A stretch of DNA of 64,000 nt from Gammaproteobacteria bacterium (GCA_018067045.1 JAGPVL010000033.1:124001-188000), one strand, 5' to 3'. Numbered from the stretch's first letter, positions 10,359 to 20,843 are shown. Numbers and translations are program-made. The notes: generated by a model from the letters alone, not told the origin.

Positions 10359-11120
10359 TTAATTGCCTGTTACCAGCGGGTTTCGAGAGGACCAAACACA
10401 GTCGCCTAGGCAGGTGTAGGCAAGGGCATGGGTTTGTATGATCGCTCCTTGTTTGACGTATAAGCGAATGTAAGAGCCGTTAATTGTGGTGTTAGTTATG
10501 ATTTGGTCATATGGCAGGTCCGCACGTTCCACGGTAAATTGCACCTCGTTTTCCTTGGTGGCCGAGTTGTCATGAAGCTGCCGTTCAGCGATATTCTGGC
10601 CCCAATGACCATCGTCGTCCGGTAAGGGGCCGAGTGTCTCGATCGCCAGCTGTTGGTCGCGGCTAGAGTAGGGTGAGTCGATGAGTGTACGTAAGTGGGT
10701 GGCGATGGACTCTTGGTCCATCTGGGCGCTGGCTAAAGCGGGTAGCGCAAAACTGCGAGAAGTGCTGCGCTTGTACCAGGTGCTTCCCATTGGGTAGATG
10801 CTTGGCTTTAATTTTGAGGCGCGCGTGGTGGCAGACTCAAGGGTTTCTGGGCCATAGGTGACGGTAGGGTCTACAGGCTCAGGGTTCGCTTGAGCTGAAA
10901 AAAGCGCCGGGCACGCCGTTTCTTGTTCGGCTCTGGCGCGGCTGCGGGACTTGAAGTCCATAATGGCAACGAGGAAGTCGCTATAGTCAGCGTAGGCTTC
11001 CATGGCGGGCTTTTCGCCAAGGGTTACAGGGCTCTCGCAATCTGTGGCGAGGGCCTGTTGGCAGGTGGTTAGGCTTATTAGTGCACCAAAGATGCCAGTT
11101 ATCGCATAGCGCGCGGTCAT
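10359..11120 (-). CDS. secreted protein of unknown function
   Basis: This 253-residue protein is not recognised. It has a signal peptide (about residues 1-25, ending near QQALA-TD), an early Cys, a Cys in ETACP, and a late CLGDC pair that could form disulphides. The region between is polar with no membrane segments, so it is probably periplasmic. The ATG is preceded by AGGGA at about six bases, a fair ribosome-binding site. It is the first gene of a probable two-gene unit with the secreted protein downstream. Confidence 0.7.
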   Translation of the reverse strand: MTARYAITGIFGALISLTTCQQALATDCESPVTLGEKPAMEAYADYSDFLVAIMDFKSRSRARAEQETACPALFSAQANPEPVDPTVTYGPETLESATTRASKLKPSIYPMGSTWYKRSTSRSFALPALASAQMDQESIATHLRTLIDSPYSSRDQQLAIETLGPLPDDDGHWGQNIAERQLHDNSATKENEVQFTVERADLPYDQIITNTTINGSYIRLYVKQGAIIQTHALAYTCLGDCVWSSRNPLVTGN

Positions 11121-11312
11121 GTTTGCGTCCCTGTCTTTTTATTATGGGATTTGGCCGTACTTTATTTTTGTAGTTCTTTATTGAGTTCTATTATTTGTTA
11201 TTCAGGCGCTGCTTTTGGCGCTTGGTTGCCCGTCTTGCTGCTAGGTACCAATAGTTTATTGCCATTAATGACACAAGAATACGTATTCTGCTCGCTGCTG
11301 GCAATGATCCGC
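11121..11312. other. intergenic, divergent region before the rpsF promoter
   Basis: No gene is supported between the divergent unknown (minus) and the rpsF promoter at 11313. Short open frames here lack ribosome-binding sites and family resemblance. Confidence 0.5.
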
Positions 11313-11341
11313 TTGAGACAAACAGGTGGATGCAGTAGAAT
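11313..11341 (+). promoter_or_regulatory. sigma70 promoter of the rpsF operon
   Basis: TTGAGA (11313-11318) and TAGAAT (11336-11341) are exactly 17 bases apart. A GC-rich discriminator (cgcgcgcccc) follows, typical of ribosomal-protein promoters under stringent control. The predicted start near 11348 gives a leader of about 100 nt. Confidence 0.8.
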
Positions 11342-11396
11342 CGCGCGCCCCTGCCCTCGCAGATAGCGTCTTAAGACGTCTTCTGGTTGGTCAGGA

Positions 11397-11441
11397 CTCC
11401 TTGCCCCACCGCGAATCGGGGGGCTTTCAATCCATAAGGAG
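11397..11441 (+). promoter_or_regulatory. probable S6:S18 autoregulatory mRNA leader
   Basis: The outer stem CTCCTT (11397-11402) can pair with AAGGAG (11436-11441), which is the rpsF Shine-Dalgarno sequence. Inside it a strong hairpin pairs GCCCC and CCG (11403-11411, with A11408 bulged) with CGGGGGGC (11417-11424) around the loop CGAAT. An S6:S18-binding leader with a CCG element is known upstream of rpsF in many bacteria. The match to that motif here is by eye only. Confidence 0.6.
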
Positions 11442-11449
11442 CACATAAA

Positions 11450-11794
11450 ATGCGCCATTATGAAGTCGTTTTCCTGGTCCATCCGGATCAGAGTGAGCAG
11501 GTCCCAGCTATGGTAGAGCGCTACAGCGCGCTGATTACTGATGCTAAGGGTGCTGTTCACCGCACTGAAGACTGGGGGCGCCGTCAGTTGGCTTACCCAA
11601 TCAATAAAATCCACAAGGCTCACTACGTCATGCTCAACATTGAGTGCGACGGCGAAGCGTTGGCCGAGCTGGAAAACACCTTCCGCTTTAACGATGCCGT
11701 GATTCGCCATTTGGTGATTCGTCGTGATGAGGCTTCTATGGAAGTTTCACCGTTGGCGAAAGCAGGCGGCGAGAAGGAGGAGGCGGTCAGCTGA
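11450..11794 (+). CDS. rpsF: 30S ribosomal protein bS6
   Basis: This 114-residue protein binds the central domain of 16S rRNA together with S18. It starts [18 protein letters not shown], the family signature, and ends in an acidic/Lys tail (about residues 103-114). The AAGGAG at 11436-11441 lies eight bases before the ATG and may be sequestered by the leader structure. Its stop codon overlaps the start of priB. Confidence 0.97.
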   Translation: MRHYEVVFLVHPDQSEQVPAMVERYSALITDAKGAVHRTEDWGRRQLAYPINKIHKAHYVMLNIECDGEALAELENTFRFNDAVIRHLVIRRDEASMEVSPLAKAGGEKEEAVS

Positions 11795-12108
11795 GTACGC
11801 AGCAGAACTGCTGTGTCCTGACTGGACAGATCGCTGAGATCGAACCAGTTCGTCGCACACCTGCCGGAATTCCTCGCCAAAGACTTTGGCTGGAGCACCG
11901 GTCCCGGCAAGAAGAAGCTGGGAGCCCCCGCGAAGTGCATGCCCGATTGGCAGTGGTACTAAGCGGAGATGATTTGATTCGAGTTGCCGCGACATGCGCG
12001 GTTGGTCTGCAAATCAGAGCTGAGGGCTTTATTGCCCGAGCTGGGATGAAGGGTGAGGCGCGGGACAGATTGCAACTGCACGCACAATCACTGACACGCC
12101 TTGATTAA
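11791..12108 (+). CDS. priB: primosomal replication protein PriB, CUG start
   Basis: This 105-residue OB-fold single-stranded-DNA-binding protein of the PriA replication-restart primosome fills the rpsF-rpsR gap, where priB sits in many gammaproteobacteria. Family features are visible: [19 protein letters not shown] at the N-terminus, then [20 protein letters not shown] and [10 protein letters not shown]. No ATG, GTG or TTG is available in frame before the first conserved strand. The likely start is CTG at 11791, overlapping the rpsF stop by four bases and preceded by a strong AAGGAGG at 11774-11780. ATC or a later CTG are weaker alternatives. The reading frame is intact to the TAA at 12106. 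Confidence 0.88.
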   Translation: MSTQQNCCVLTGQIAEIEPVRRTPAGIPRQRLWLEHRSRQEEAGSPREVHARLAVVLSGDDLIRVAATCAVGLQIRAEGFIARAGMKGEARDRLQLHAQSLTRLD

Positions 12109-12128
12109 GAGAATTCTGGAGAAGACAC

Positions 12129-12359
12129 ATGGCCCGTTTTTATCGTCGTCGTAAGTTCTGCCGCTTTACCGCAGAAAACGTAGTTCGTATTGATTATAAA
12201 GATCTGGAAACCCTGAAAGGCTATATCACTGAGACAGGTAAAATTGTCCCTAGCCGTATCACCGGTACCAGTGCTCGTTACCAGCGTCAGTTGGCGACAG
12301 CCATCAAGCAGGCGCGTTTCCTGGCGTTGCTGCCGTTTTCTGACAGCCACGACAATTAA
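12129..12359 (+). CDS. rpsR: 30S ribosomal protein bS18
   Basis: This 76-residue protein is the partner of S6 on the 16S rRNA platform. The sequence [16 protein letters not shown] and the C-terminal [19 protein letters not shown] are highly conserved. A GGAG at 12118-12121 serves the ATG. It follows priB by 20 bases in the ribosomal operon. Confidence 0.98.
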   Translation: MARFYRRRKFCRFTAENVVRIDYKDLETLKGYITETGKIVPSRITGTSARYQRQLATAIKQARFLALLPFSDSHDN

Positions 12360-12382
12360 TCGTCGGGACGGAGGAGTCTGAG

Positions 12383-12835
12383 ATGCAAATTATTTTGCTA
12401 GAGAAAGTAACCAATCTGGGTGACCTTGGCTCAGTTGTTGATGTGCGTGCCGGTTACGGCCGTAACTTCCTGATTCCGCAGGGCAAAGCACTGCCTGCGA
12501 CAAAGGATAACCTAGCGACTGTTGAAGTACGTCGTGCCGAGTTGCAAAAGCAAGCAGCAGCGTTGCTGGCGATTGCACAGGGCCGTGCTGAGAAGCTGGC
12601 TGACGCGTCTATATCATTGGCGACTAAAGCTGGTGACGAAGGCAAGTTGTTCGGTTCTATCGGTACGCGCGATATCGCTGAAGCGATTACTGCGCAAACC
12701 GGTGTAGAAGTTGAAAAAGCAGAAGTGAAGCTGCCAAATGGCGCGCTGCGTAACACCGGCGAGTTTGAGGTAGATGTTCAGCTGCACGCGGAACTGACGG
12801 TCACCATTAAGTTGGCAATCGTACCAGAAGCGTAA
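12383..12835 (+). CDS. rplI: 50S ribosomal protein bL9
   Basis: This 150-residue two-domain ribosomal protein opens with [16 protein letters not shown], and the RNA-binding N-terminal domain contains [17 protein letters not shown] long connecting helix and the C-terminal domain follow. A GGAGGAG at 12369-12375 is a strong ribosome-binding site. A terminator follows at 12870. Confidence 0.98.
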   Translation: MQIILLEKVTNLGDLGSVVDVRAGYGRNFLIPQGKALPATKDNLATVEVRRAELQKQAAALLAIAQGRAEKLADASISLATKAGDEGKLFGSIGTRDIAEAITAQTGVEVEKAEVKLPNGALRNTGEFEVDVQLHAELTVTIKLAIVPEA

Positions 12836-12869
12836 GTCATTGCTCCCTCGCGGAGCGGATGAAACAATG

Positions 12870-12906
12870 CGGGCACTGATCTATGATCAGTGCCCGTTTG
12901 TTTTTG
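12870..12906 (+). terminator. rho-independent terminator after rplI
   Basis: A perfect 12-bp stem, CGGGCACTGATC (12870-12881) with GATCAGTGCCCG (12885-12896), has a 3-base loop and is followed by a T-rich run with one G. It ends the rpsF-priB-rpsR-rplI transcript. Confidence 0.92.
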
Positions 12907-12975
12907 GGGTTGAGAATAAAGGGGCCGAGAGTAACTTGGCCTATCGGTTTGTCTACCAGTCTGAGTAATTACGCC

Positions 12976-14367
12976 ATGAATGACATCGCTTCAATGGATC
13001 AGCATTTGCCCGATAGTTTGCGTTTGCCGCCACAGTCGGTTGAGGCGGAGCAAGCGGTGTTGGGTGGCTTGATGCTGAGTAATGATGCTTGGGATCAGGT
13101 GTCAGAGCGCGTTGGCGAAGATGATTTCTACCGTAAAGAGCACCGCCTGATTTTTCGCGTGCTGTTGCAGCTTGCCGAAGACAATCAGCCGCGCGATTTG
13201 TTGACCGTGTCAGAAGCGTTGCAAAAATTAGGGCAGCTAGAGGCGGCAGGCGGCCCTGGCTATATTAGTGAGCTGTCTCGCAATACACCGAGTGCGGCGA
13301 ATATTTCTGCTTACGCGGAAATTGTCCGTGAGCGTTCGGTGCTACGGCAGTTGATTAGCGTATCGAATAAGGTGGCTGGCCGCGCGTTTAATCCAGAGGG
13401 CGCGCATAGCACAGAAATTCTTGATGATGCTGAATCGTCGATTTTTAAAATTGCTGAGCAGATGCAAAAAGGCTCAGGGCCGCAAGCGATTAAGAATGTC
13501 TTGGTGAGAACGGTCGAAAAGATTGAAGAGCTGTATAAAAGCAAAAGCTCTCTCACCGGTCTGTCGAGTGGCTTTGATGAGCTGGATAAGCTGACCGCAG
13601 GCTTGCAGCCATCCGACATGATTGTCGTGGCGGCGCGTCCGTCGATGGGTAAAACAACGTTTGCGATGAACCTGTGTGAATCGGTCGCGTTAAAGTCAGG
13701 CAAGCCAGTGTTGGTTTTTTCGATGGAAATGCCCGCCGACAGCTTGGTGATGCGGATGTTGTCTTCGCTGGGCCGCATTAATCAGGGTAATTTACGGTCC
13801 GGTAAATTACAGCAAGACGACTGGAATCGTATTGCTTCGGCGATGCAGATGCTGACGCCGCAGCGCTTCTTTATTGATGACACGCCGTCGTTAAGTCCGT
13901 TGGAAATGCGCGCCCGTGCGCGCCGTGTTGCACGAGAATGCGGTGGCGAAATCGGTGCGATCATGGTCGATTACCTGCAGTTGATGCAGGTGCCAGGTAT
14001 GGATAATCGCGTTAACGAAATTTCAGAAATTTCACGGTCGTTAAAAAGCCTGGCGAAAGAATTGAAGTGTCCGGTTATTGCGCTGTCGCAGCTAAACCGT
14101 TCGCTTGAGCAACGTCCCAACAAAAGACCGATCATGTCGGATTTGCGGGAATCTGGCGCGATTGAGCAGGATGCCGATTTGATTATGTTCCTTTATCGTG
14201 ACGAGGTTTATAACAAGGACACGCAGGAAAAAGGTATCGCCGAAGTGATTATCGGTAAGCAGCGGAATGGTCCTATTGGTACTTGTCGCTTAGCGTTTCG
14301 TGGTGAGTTCACGCGCTTTGACGATCTTGCCCCAGAGTACTACCAGAATTATTCCGGCGACGAGTAG
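12976..14367 (+). CDS. dnaB: replicative DNA helicase DnaB
   Basis: This 463-residue hexameric helicase unwinds DNA at the replication fork and recruits primase. It has an N-terminal DnaB domain (about 20-125), a linker, and a RecA-like C-terminal domain with Walker A ARPSMGKTTF, Walker B MVDYLQLM, and the SQLNRSLEQR and DLRESGAIEQDADLI motifs. No intein is present. The ATG at 12976 gives the normal family length. An earlier in-frame start at 12883 would lie inside the rplI terminator hairpin and is rejected. Confidence 0.97.
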   Translation: MNDIASMDQHLPDSLRLPPQSVEAEQAVLGGLMLSNDAWDQVSERVGEDDFYRKEHRLIFRVLLQLAEDNQPRDLLTVSEALQKLGQLEAAGGPGYISELSRNTPSAANISAYAEIVRERSVLRQLISVSNKVAGRAFNPEGAHSTEILDDAESSIFKIAEQMQKGSGPQAIKNVLVRTVEKIEELYKSKSSLTGLSSGFDELDKLTAGLQPSDMIVVAARPSMGKTTFAMNLCESVALKSGKPVLVFSMEMPADSLVMRMLSSLGRINQGNLRSGKLQQDDWNRIASAMQMLTPQRFFIDDTPSLSPLEMRARARRVARECGGEIGAIMVDYLQLMQVPGMDNRVNEISEISRSLKSLAKELKCPVIALSQLNRSLEQRPNKRPIMSDLRESGAIEQDADLIMFLYRDEVYNKDTQEKGIAEVIIGKQRNGPIGTCRLAFRGEFTRFDDLAPEYYQNYSGDE

Positions 14368-14376
14368 CGCTAGTTT

Positions 14377-15495
14377 ATGACTCGTGGCACACAACTCGAA
14401 ATCCGCCCTGCAGCGTTAATTCATAACGCGGAACGTGCCGCGCAGCTTGCCGGTGACGCAGCCGTTTACGCGATGATTAAGGCAAATGGTTACGGCCACG
14501 GTTTGACGTTGGTTGCGCATACATTGCGCGATTATGTTGGGGGCTTTGGCGTTGCGGTTATTGAAGAGGCGGTTGCGTTACGCGAGTCGGGTATAGAGTC
14601 GCCGCTGATGTTGTTGGAGGGTTGCTTTGATGAAGGCGAGTGGCGGTTGGCCCAGCAGCTAAATCTTGAAGTTGTCGTTCACAACATTGAGCAAATCAAT
14701 ACGCTGGCGGCCGCCCACTTAACCGACTCCGTCGCGGTATGGCTGAAAGTCGATACGGGCATGCACCGACTGGGGGTGCCAGCAGAGCAGGTGCCGACAT
14801 TGGTGCAGCAGTTGTCATCTCGGTCTGAGATACAGCTAATAGGTTTGATGACTCACTTTGCTTGTGCCGACATGGCTGACGATCACACTAGCGAAAATCA
14901 ACTGCGCACTTTGCGCTCCCTCGCAGAACAATTTGCGCTGCCGTATTCTGCGGCAAACTCCGCTGCACTGTTTCAATATTCCGAAAACGCTTTCACCGGT
15001 CGCCTACCAGAAAGCAGTCAGGGTGCGCGCGTTCGCCCCGGCATTATGTTGTATGGGGCATCACCGGTTGAGGGTCAGAGTTCGGCCGCGTTGGACTTGC
15101 AGGTAACACAGCAATTTAGCGCGCGTTTAATCGCGGTGAATTGCGTTCAGGCCGGCGAGGCGGTTGGTTATGGCGCCACTTGGCTGGCGTCGCGTGATAG
15201 TCGTATCGGCATTGTTGCAGTGGGCTACGGTGATGGCTATCCACGCCATGCAAGCAATGGCGCGCCCGTCGCAGTGGCGGGAATGCGCACGCGTACCGTT
15301 GGCCGAGTGTCGATGGATATGATCGCGATCGACTTAACCGAGATTGTTGATGCAAAGGTTGGCGATCGTGTGGAGTTATGGGGTGATCTTGTCTCGATAG
15401 ATGAGGTCGCGGCGTTTTGCGGCACGATTAGTTATGAGCTTTTTTGTCAGGTTACGGCAAGGGTGCATCGGGTGATTACTCATGGCAAAGCGTAA
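14377..15495 (+). CDS. alr: alanine racemase
   Basis: This 372-residue PLP enzyme interconverts L- and D-alanine for peptidoglycan. The PLP-binding Lys is in AMIKANGYGHG near residue 34. The C-terminal beta domain carries GYGDGYPR and GRVSMDMIAID, the latter near the second catalytic Tyr region. Length is standard. The start follows the dnaB stop by nine bases. Its 3' end overlaps radA by 14 bases, so dnaB-alr-radA is probably one unit. Confidence 0.96.
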   Translation: MTRGTQLEIRPAALIHNAERAAQLAGDAAVYAMIKANGYGHGLTLVAHTLRDYVGGFGVAVIEEAVALRESGIESPLMLLEGCFDEGEWRLAQQLNLEVVVHNIEQINTLAAAHLTDSVAVWLKVDTGMHRLGVPAEQVPTLVQQLSSRSEIQLIGLMTHFACADMADDHTSENQLRTLRSLAEQFALPYSAANSAALFQYSENAFTGRLPESSQGARVRPGIMLYGASPVEGQSSAALDLQVTQQFSARLIAVNCVQAGEAVGYGATWLASRDSRIGIVAVGYGDGYPRHASNGAPVAVAGMRTRTVGRVSMDMIAIDLTEIVDAKVGDRVELWGDLVSIDEVAAFCGTISYELFCQVTARVHRVITHGKA

Positions 15496-16849
15496 AGTTG
15501 CTTACGTCTGCACTGAATGCGGTGCGGATTTTCCTAAGTGGCAAGGGCAGTGCGGCGCATGTGCTGAATGGAATACGCTGAGTGAATTTGTCACCGATCC
15601 AGCCAGCCCTTCGACGCATAGCGCTCGCCGTAGTGGTTATGCGGGTGAGACGGTTGCGGTAAAACGCCTCGATGAAATCGAATTAACTGATGCGCCGAGA
15701 ATTCAAACCGGCATCGGCGAGTTAGATCGCGTTTTAGGTGGCGGTCTAGTGCCGGGTTCCGCGGTGCTGATTGGTGGTAGTCCAGGAGCTGGAAAATCAA
15801 CGGTGTTGTTGCAGGTGATGTGCCAGCTTGCGGAAAACATGAAGTGTTTGTACGTGACCGGTGAAGAATCGTTGGCGCAGGTAGCGATGCGCGCAGATCG
15901 TTTGAAGTTGCCGAAATCTGGTTTGCATATGGCAGCGGAAACTGATGTCGAAGCGATTATTGATTTAGCCAGAAAAGAGCAGCCCAAAATCCTTGTTGTG
16001 GATTCTATCCAGGTAATGTTTCTTGCTGCGTTGCAGTCGTCTCCCGGGAGTGTTGCGCAGGTGCGCGAAAGCGCCGCGGCATTAACACGTTTTGCGAAGC
16101 AAACCGGTACGGTGTTGTTGATCGTCGGGCATGTCACGAAAGACGGCATGCTTGCTGGTCCGAAAGTACTCGAGCATATGATTGACTGCTCGCTAATGCT
16201 GGAAGGTTCTGCGGATGCACGTTACCGAACGCTGCGCGGTTTAAAAAACCGTTTCGGTGCGGTGAATGAGCTCGGCGTTTTTGCGATGACAGAGCAAGGA
16301 CTGAAGGAAGTTAAAAATCCGTCAGCGATTTTTCTCAATCGTGCCGATGAAGTATCCAGTGGTTCTCTAGTGACGGTTGTTTGGGAGGGCACCCGTCCGT
16401 TGCTAGTGGAGTTGCAGGCGTTAGTTGATCAAAGTCATCTGGGTAATCCGCGCCGCGTTTGTGTTGGCCTTGAGCAAAATAGGCTGGCGATGTTGCTGGC
16501 TGTGCTGCATCGGCATGGTGGTATTCAAGTGGGCGATCAAGATGTGTTTGCCAACGTCGTCGGTGGCGTGAAGGTAGTCGAAACCGGCGCTGATCTGGCG
16601 TTGCTATTGTCGATCGTATCGAGCTTCCGCGACAAACCGTTATCGAAAGATTTGGTGGTGTTTGGCGAAGTCGGTTTGTCCGGCGAAATACGCCCCGTGC
16701 AGCAGGGTCAAGATCGGTTACAGGAGGCCGCCAAGCATGGTTTTCGCAAGGCGATAGTGTCGCGCAGCAATAGTCCGCGCGCGCCGATTAAGGGAATGGA
16801 AGTGGTGGCAGTGGCAACATTGGCCGAGGCACTAGAGCAGATTTTCTAA
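15482..16849 (+). CDS. radA: DNA repair protein RadA (Sms)
   Basis: This 455-residue RecA-like helicase drives branch migration of recombination intermediates. The N-terminal zinc finger (CTEC...CGAC, about residues 10-30) is followed by the ATPase with Walker A GSPGAGKST, the RadA signature KNRFG, and a C-terminal Lon-protease-like domain (about 330-455), which is non-proteolytic in this family. The start ATG lies inside the end of alr in another frame. Confidence 0.96.
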   Translation: MAKRKVAYVCTECGADFPKWQGQCGACAEWNTLSEFVTDPASPSTHSARRSGYAGETVAVKRLDEIELTDAPRIQTGIGELDRVLGGGLVPGSAVLIGGSPGAGKSTVLLQVMCQLAENMKCLYVTGEESLAQVAMRADRLKLPKSGLHMAAETDVEAIIDLARKEQPKILVVDSIQVMFLAALQSSPGSVAQVRESAAALTRFAKQTGTVLLIVGHVTKDGMLAGPKVLEHMIDCSLMLEGSADARYRTLRGLKNRFGAVNELGVFAMTEQGLKEVKNPSAIFLNRADEVSSGSLVTVVWEGTRPLLVELQALVDQSHLGNPRRVCVGLEQNRLAMLLAVLHRHGGIQVGDQDVFANVVGGVKVVETGADLALLLSIVSSFRDKPLSKDLVVFGEVGLSGEIRPVQQGQDRLQEAAKHGFRKAIVSRSNSPRAPIKGMEVVAVATLAEALEQIF

Positions 16850-16873
16850 GCAGTCCCTGAGAGGCCGGGAGCG

Positions 16874-17122
16874 CTACTGGTCGGGGTGCTTGTGGCGACA
16901 TTGATCGAGCCGCTGCATAACCTGTTCGACTTCGTCATCGCTGACTGGCTGCGCGGCAGGCACGCCAGGTAGGGCGCCGAGTAGCACGCGTAGCTGGCGC
17001 ATATAGCGGCGGCAGTTATAGCACATAAAAAGATGCAGGCGCACAGAGACACGTTGACCAAACGACAGCTCGCCGGCCAAAAACTTTTCTGCTTCGCTGG
17101 GAATGTCTCGGCACTTCAGCAT
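16874..17122 (-). CDS. zinc-finger (zf-HC2) anti-sigma-like protein
   Basis: This 82-residue protein has a HxxxCxxC motif (LHLFMCYNC, about residues 29-37) plus an upstream Cys, the zf-HC2 pattern of ZAS-type anti-sigma factors. No transmembrane segment is evident, so it is probably soluble. Its start overlaps the end of the sigma-factor gene by seven bases, the classic sigma/anti-sigma arrangement. Inference: it binds and inhibits the ECF sigma factor encoded upstream, perhaps in response to oxidation or metal state. Confidence 0.75.
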   Translation of the reverse strand: MLKCRDIPSEAEKFLAGELSFGQRVSVRLHLFMCYNCRRYMRQLRVLLGALPGVPAAQPVSDDEVEQVMQRLDQCRHKHPDQ

Positions 17123-17724
17123 TCGCCCGTCTCCTGATAATGCTCAACCACTGTGAAGAGCTGCGCTCTCGCACGATGCAGCAGTACTCTGGCATTGGAT
17201 GCACTGATATCGAGCATGTTACAGATGTCTTCAAACGACAGGTCCTGCATGTCTCGTAGCTCCATCACTAGACGTTGCTGCGGCGGCATCTTAGCGAGAT
17301 TCTTCTCCATGCAGCGGCGTAAGTCTTGTTCTTCCAAAATCTGATCGGGCGTGGCGAAATCCCATGCCACAGGCGCTTGTTGCCAGTGACCGTTGCTGCG
17401 AAAGCGGTCGGTTAGAGCGTCTTGCTCTTCGGTGCTGATATCGAGGTTAATTTCGCGCCCATGACGGCGTAGGCGCATGCGGCTCTCGTTGATGACAATG
17501 CGAGTAATCCACGTTTTAAGGCTACTGCGCCCTTCGAATTTGGTGATGTTTTTGTAGACGGCGATCCAAGCGTCTTGCACCGCTTCTTCTGCTTCACCAT
17601 TACTGAGCATGGAGCGTGCAATAGAGCGCATGTTGGCGTGTAGTGAGGAGACCAGTTCGGTAAAGGCCTGACGATCACCTTCTCGCAAGCGTGGCAAGAG
17701 GGCGAGGTATTTATCATCGGCCAT
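17116..17724 (-). CDS. ECF-type RNA polymerase sigma factor
   Basis: This 202-residue sigma70-family protein has region 2 at about residues 18-85, with DAWIAVYKNITKFEGRSSLKTWITRI typical of regions 2.2-2.4. An acidic linker follows, then region 4 at about 135-190, with the helix-turn-helix LSFEDICNMLDISASNARVLLHRAR. Region 3 is missing, which defines the ECF class. It is followed immediately by a zf-HC2 protein that probably regulates it. The target regulon is not visible, and no matching autoregulated promoter was recognised. Confidence 0.88.
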   Translation of the reverse strand: MADDKYLALLPRLREGDRQAFTELVSSLHANMRSIARSMLSNGEAEEAVQDAWIAVYKNITKFEGRSSLKTWITRIVINESRMRLRRHGREINLDISTEEQDALTDRFRSNGHWQQAPVAWDFATPDQILEEQDLRRCMEKNLAKMPPQQRLVMELRDMQDLSFEDICNMLDISASNARVLLHRARAQLFTVVEHYQETGEC

Positions 17725-17747
17725 AAGCTCTGGGAGTCCGGTTGCCG

Positions 17748-18110
17748 TCAGGATTGTGGTGGGCTGGCCAGAAAGCCTAGCTCGTGCTCCTCACCGTTAC
17801 CGAGGTGCAGCTCTACGAGTCTGCGCAGGTGCTGCATTGCGTCGACGGAGATGCGCTGGAACTCAACGCCGGCTCGATCCTTCATGAGGTGATTGATTTG
17901 GCACTGCAGTGATATAGCGACGTCGCTGTCTTCGAGCTGAAGTGTGAGTACACCGGCCAATCCTTGGCGGGCATCTGACTCCGGCGGAAGTTCGAGTAGT
18001 GCGCCGCGCAGTGAGAGATCGGCGAGAACAACATTTAAGGTTTGATCTCCGGCCTGCAACGTTGCGCTGCCGTCAAACGGTGCGCGGGCAAATCGACGTT
18101 TATCTTCCAC
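17748..18110 (-). CDS. PilZ domain protein (c-di-GMP receptor candidate)
   Basis: This 120-residue protein consists of one PilZ domain. The c-di-GMP-binding signature is present: RRFAR near residue 5 and the (D/N)xSxxG motif as DLSLRGALLE near residues 30-40. It is probably cytoplasmic and probably binds cyclic di-GMP. The window also encodes two GGDEF proteins and one HD-GYP protein, so a signalling context exists. It lies 23 bases before the ECF sigma gene on the same strand and might be co-transcribed with it. Confidence 0.85.
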   Translation of the reverse strand: MEDKRRFARAPFDGSATLQAGDQTLNVVLADLSLRGALLELPPESDARQGLAGVLTLQLEDSDVAISLQCQINHLMKDRAGVEFQRISVDAMQHLRRLVELHLGNGEEHELGFLASPPQS

Positions 18111-18144
18111 GTGTCACCTACTCTTTTAGACGCTAATGCGTTGT

Positions 18145-19812
<1,668 letters not shown>

Positions 19813-19949
19813 AGGGTATTCGCCGTAAAATTGGCAGGAAATGGATGCCGCCTAAGGTAAGGGAAAGCGGCTGAAGTTGGAAGGCCTCTGGCGGCGGAGA
19901 CCTGCATTCTTTGAGACTTTCTTAATAGGGCGCGCGCTTTTTCATCGCT

Positions 19950-20558
19950 TTAAAAGTGGACGTTAAGTGCGGCACCGACGGAGCCAAAGGTGATGTCATC
20001 GTTGGAGTTGCCAGGGTCTATGGTGAAAGACTGTGTATAGAAATCGAAGCTGAAATTTTCGTCGCGTGGAGAGAGTCGAACGAGTACGCCTAGAAAGGGG
20101 TCTGATCCGCTATCACTGCCATCGGTTGGGCCAATGTCATAGTCGGCCTTCCAGTTGACGATGCCGAGGGTGCCGCCGATGCCGACCAGATCGCTGATTG
20201 GCACAAGTAGGTCGGCGGCGATGAAGGGGCCGCGCACCTCGAGGCTGCTGGTGGTGGTTGTGTTAAAAAAGACTCCTGGAACAAAAAGATCGGCGCTTTG
20301 TTTGCCATAATAACGGTAGCCGACACGAAAGGAGGCGAAGCTGCCGGCTTGAACACCAATGTAGGCATTAATGCCGAGCCCGCCGGTGCCGTCGTCGGCT
20401 GCTGTGCCGGAGTTGTCGTCCAGAAAGTCTTCCCATGTGGATCCGTCAAGATTGAGGCCGCCGCCGATAAACAGTGCGCCTTTTTCTGTGGCGAACGCTG
20501 GTGTGCAGCTGAGTGCAGCTAGGGTAAGTGCAACTGTTATGGCGGAGGCGAGCTTCAT
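19950..20558 (-). CDS. outer-membrane beta-barrel protein
   Basis: This 202-residue protein has a signal peptide (MKLASAITVALTLAALSCTPAFA, cleaved near residue 23). It then shows alternating hydrophobic/polar strands, Gly- and aromatic-rich, and ends in NVHF, a typical outer-membrane terminal Phe. The ATG at 20558 is chosen because it begins the signal peptide and has AAGGG upstream. An upstream in-frame start would add a basic extension. Its function is unknown. Confidence 0.75.
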   Translation of the reverse strand: MKLASAITVALTLAALSCTPAFATEKGALFIGGGLNLDGSTWEDFLDDNSGTAADDGTGGLGINAYIGVQAGSFASFRVGYRYYGKQSADLFVPGVFFNTTTTSSLEVRGPFIAADLLVPISDLVGIGGTLGIVNWKADYDIGPTDGSDSGSDPFLGVLVRLSPRDENFSFDFYTQSFTIDPGNSNDDITFGSVGAALNVHF

Positions 20559-20843
20559 TTGTGGGCCCTTGGATGGTTGGTTGAGCCTGTGTCTTCGCAA
20601 GTTGACCGGCGCGGGCCGTTCTTAATTCCCAGCGCAAGCCGTGTTTGACGGTACAGGGGGTTAATGTAGCGCTGGCGACGCGCAAGGTAAACGCATTCGA
20701 AGGACGTATGGCGACCATGGCGGGGATGCTATGGGCAAGGTGAGGTAATTTCACCGCACAATTGAGTTGTTCTCAAGTGCGTAACGGCATCGCTTTGGGT
20801 AGAATGGCGCCTTCCCGAAAACCCGGAACCCAAAAGGCATCCC

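Noticed and set aside
12883-12975. N-terminal extension of dnaB by 31 codons
   Set aside because: It begins inside the rplI terminator hairpin, and the extension is absent from the DnaB family.
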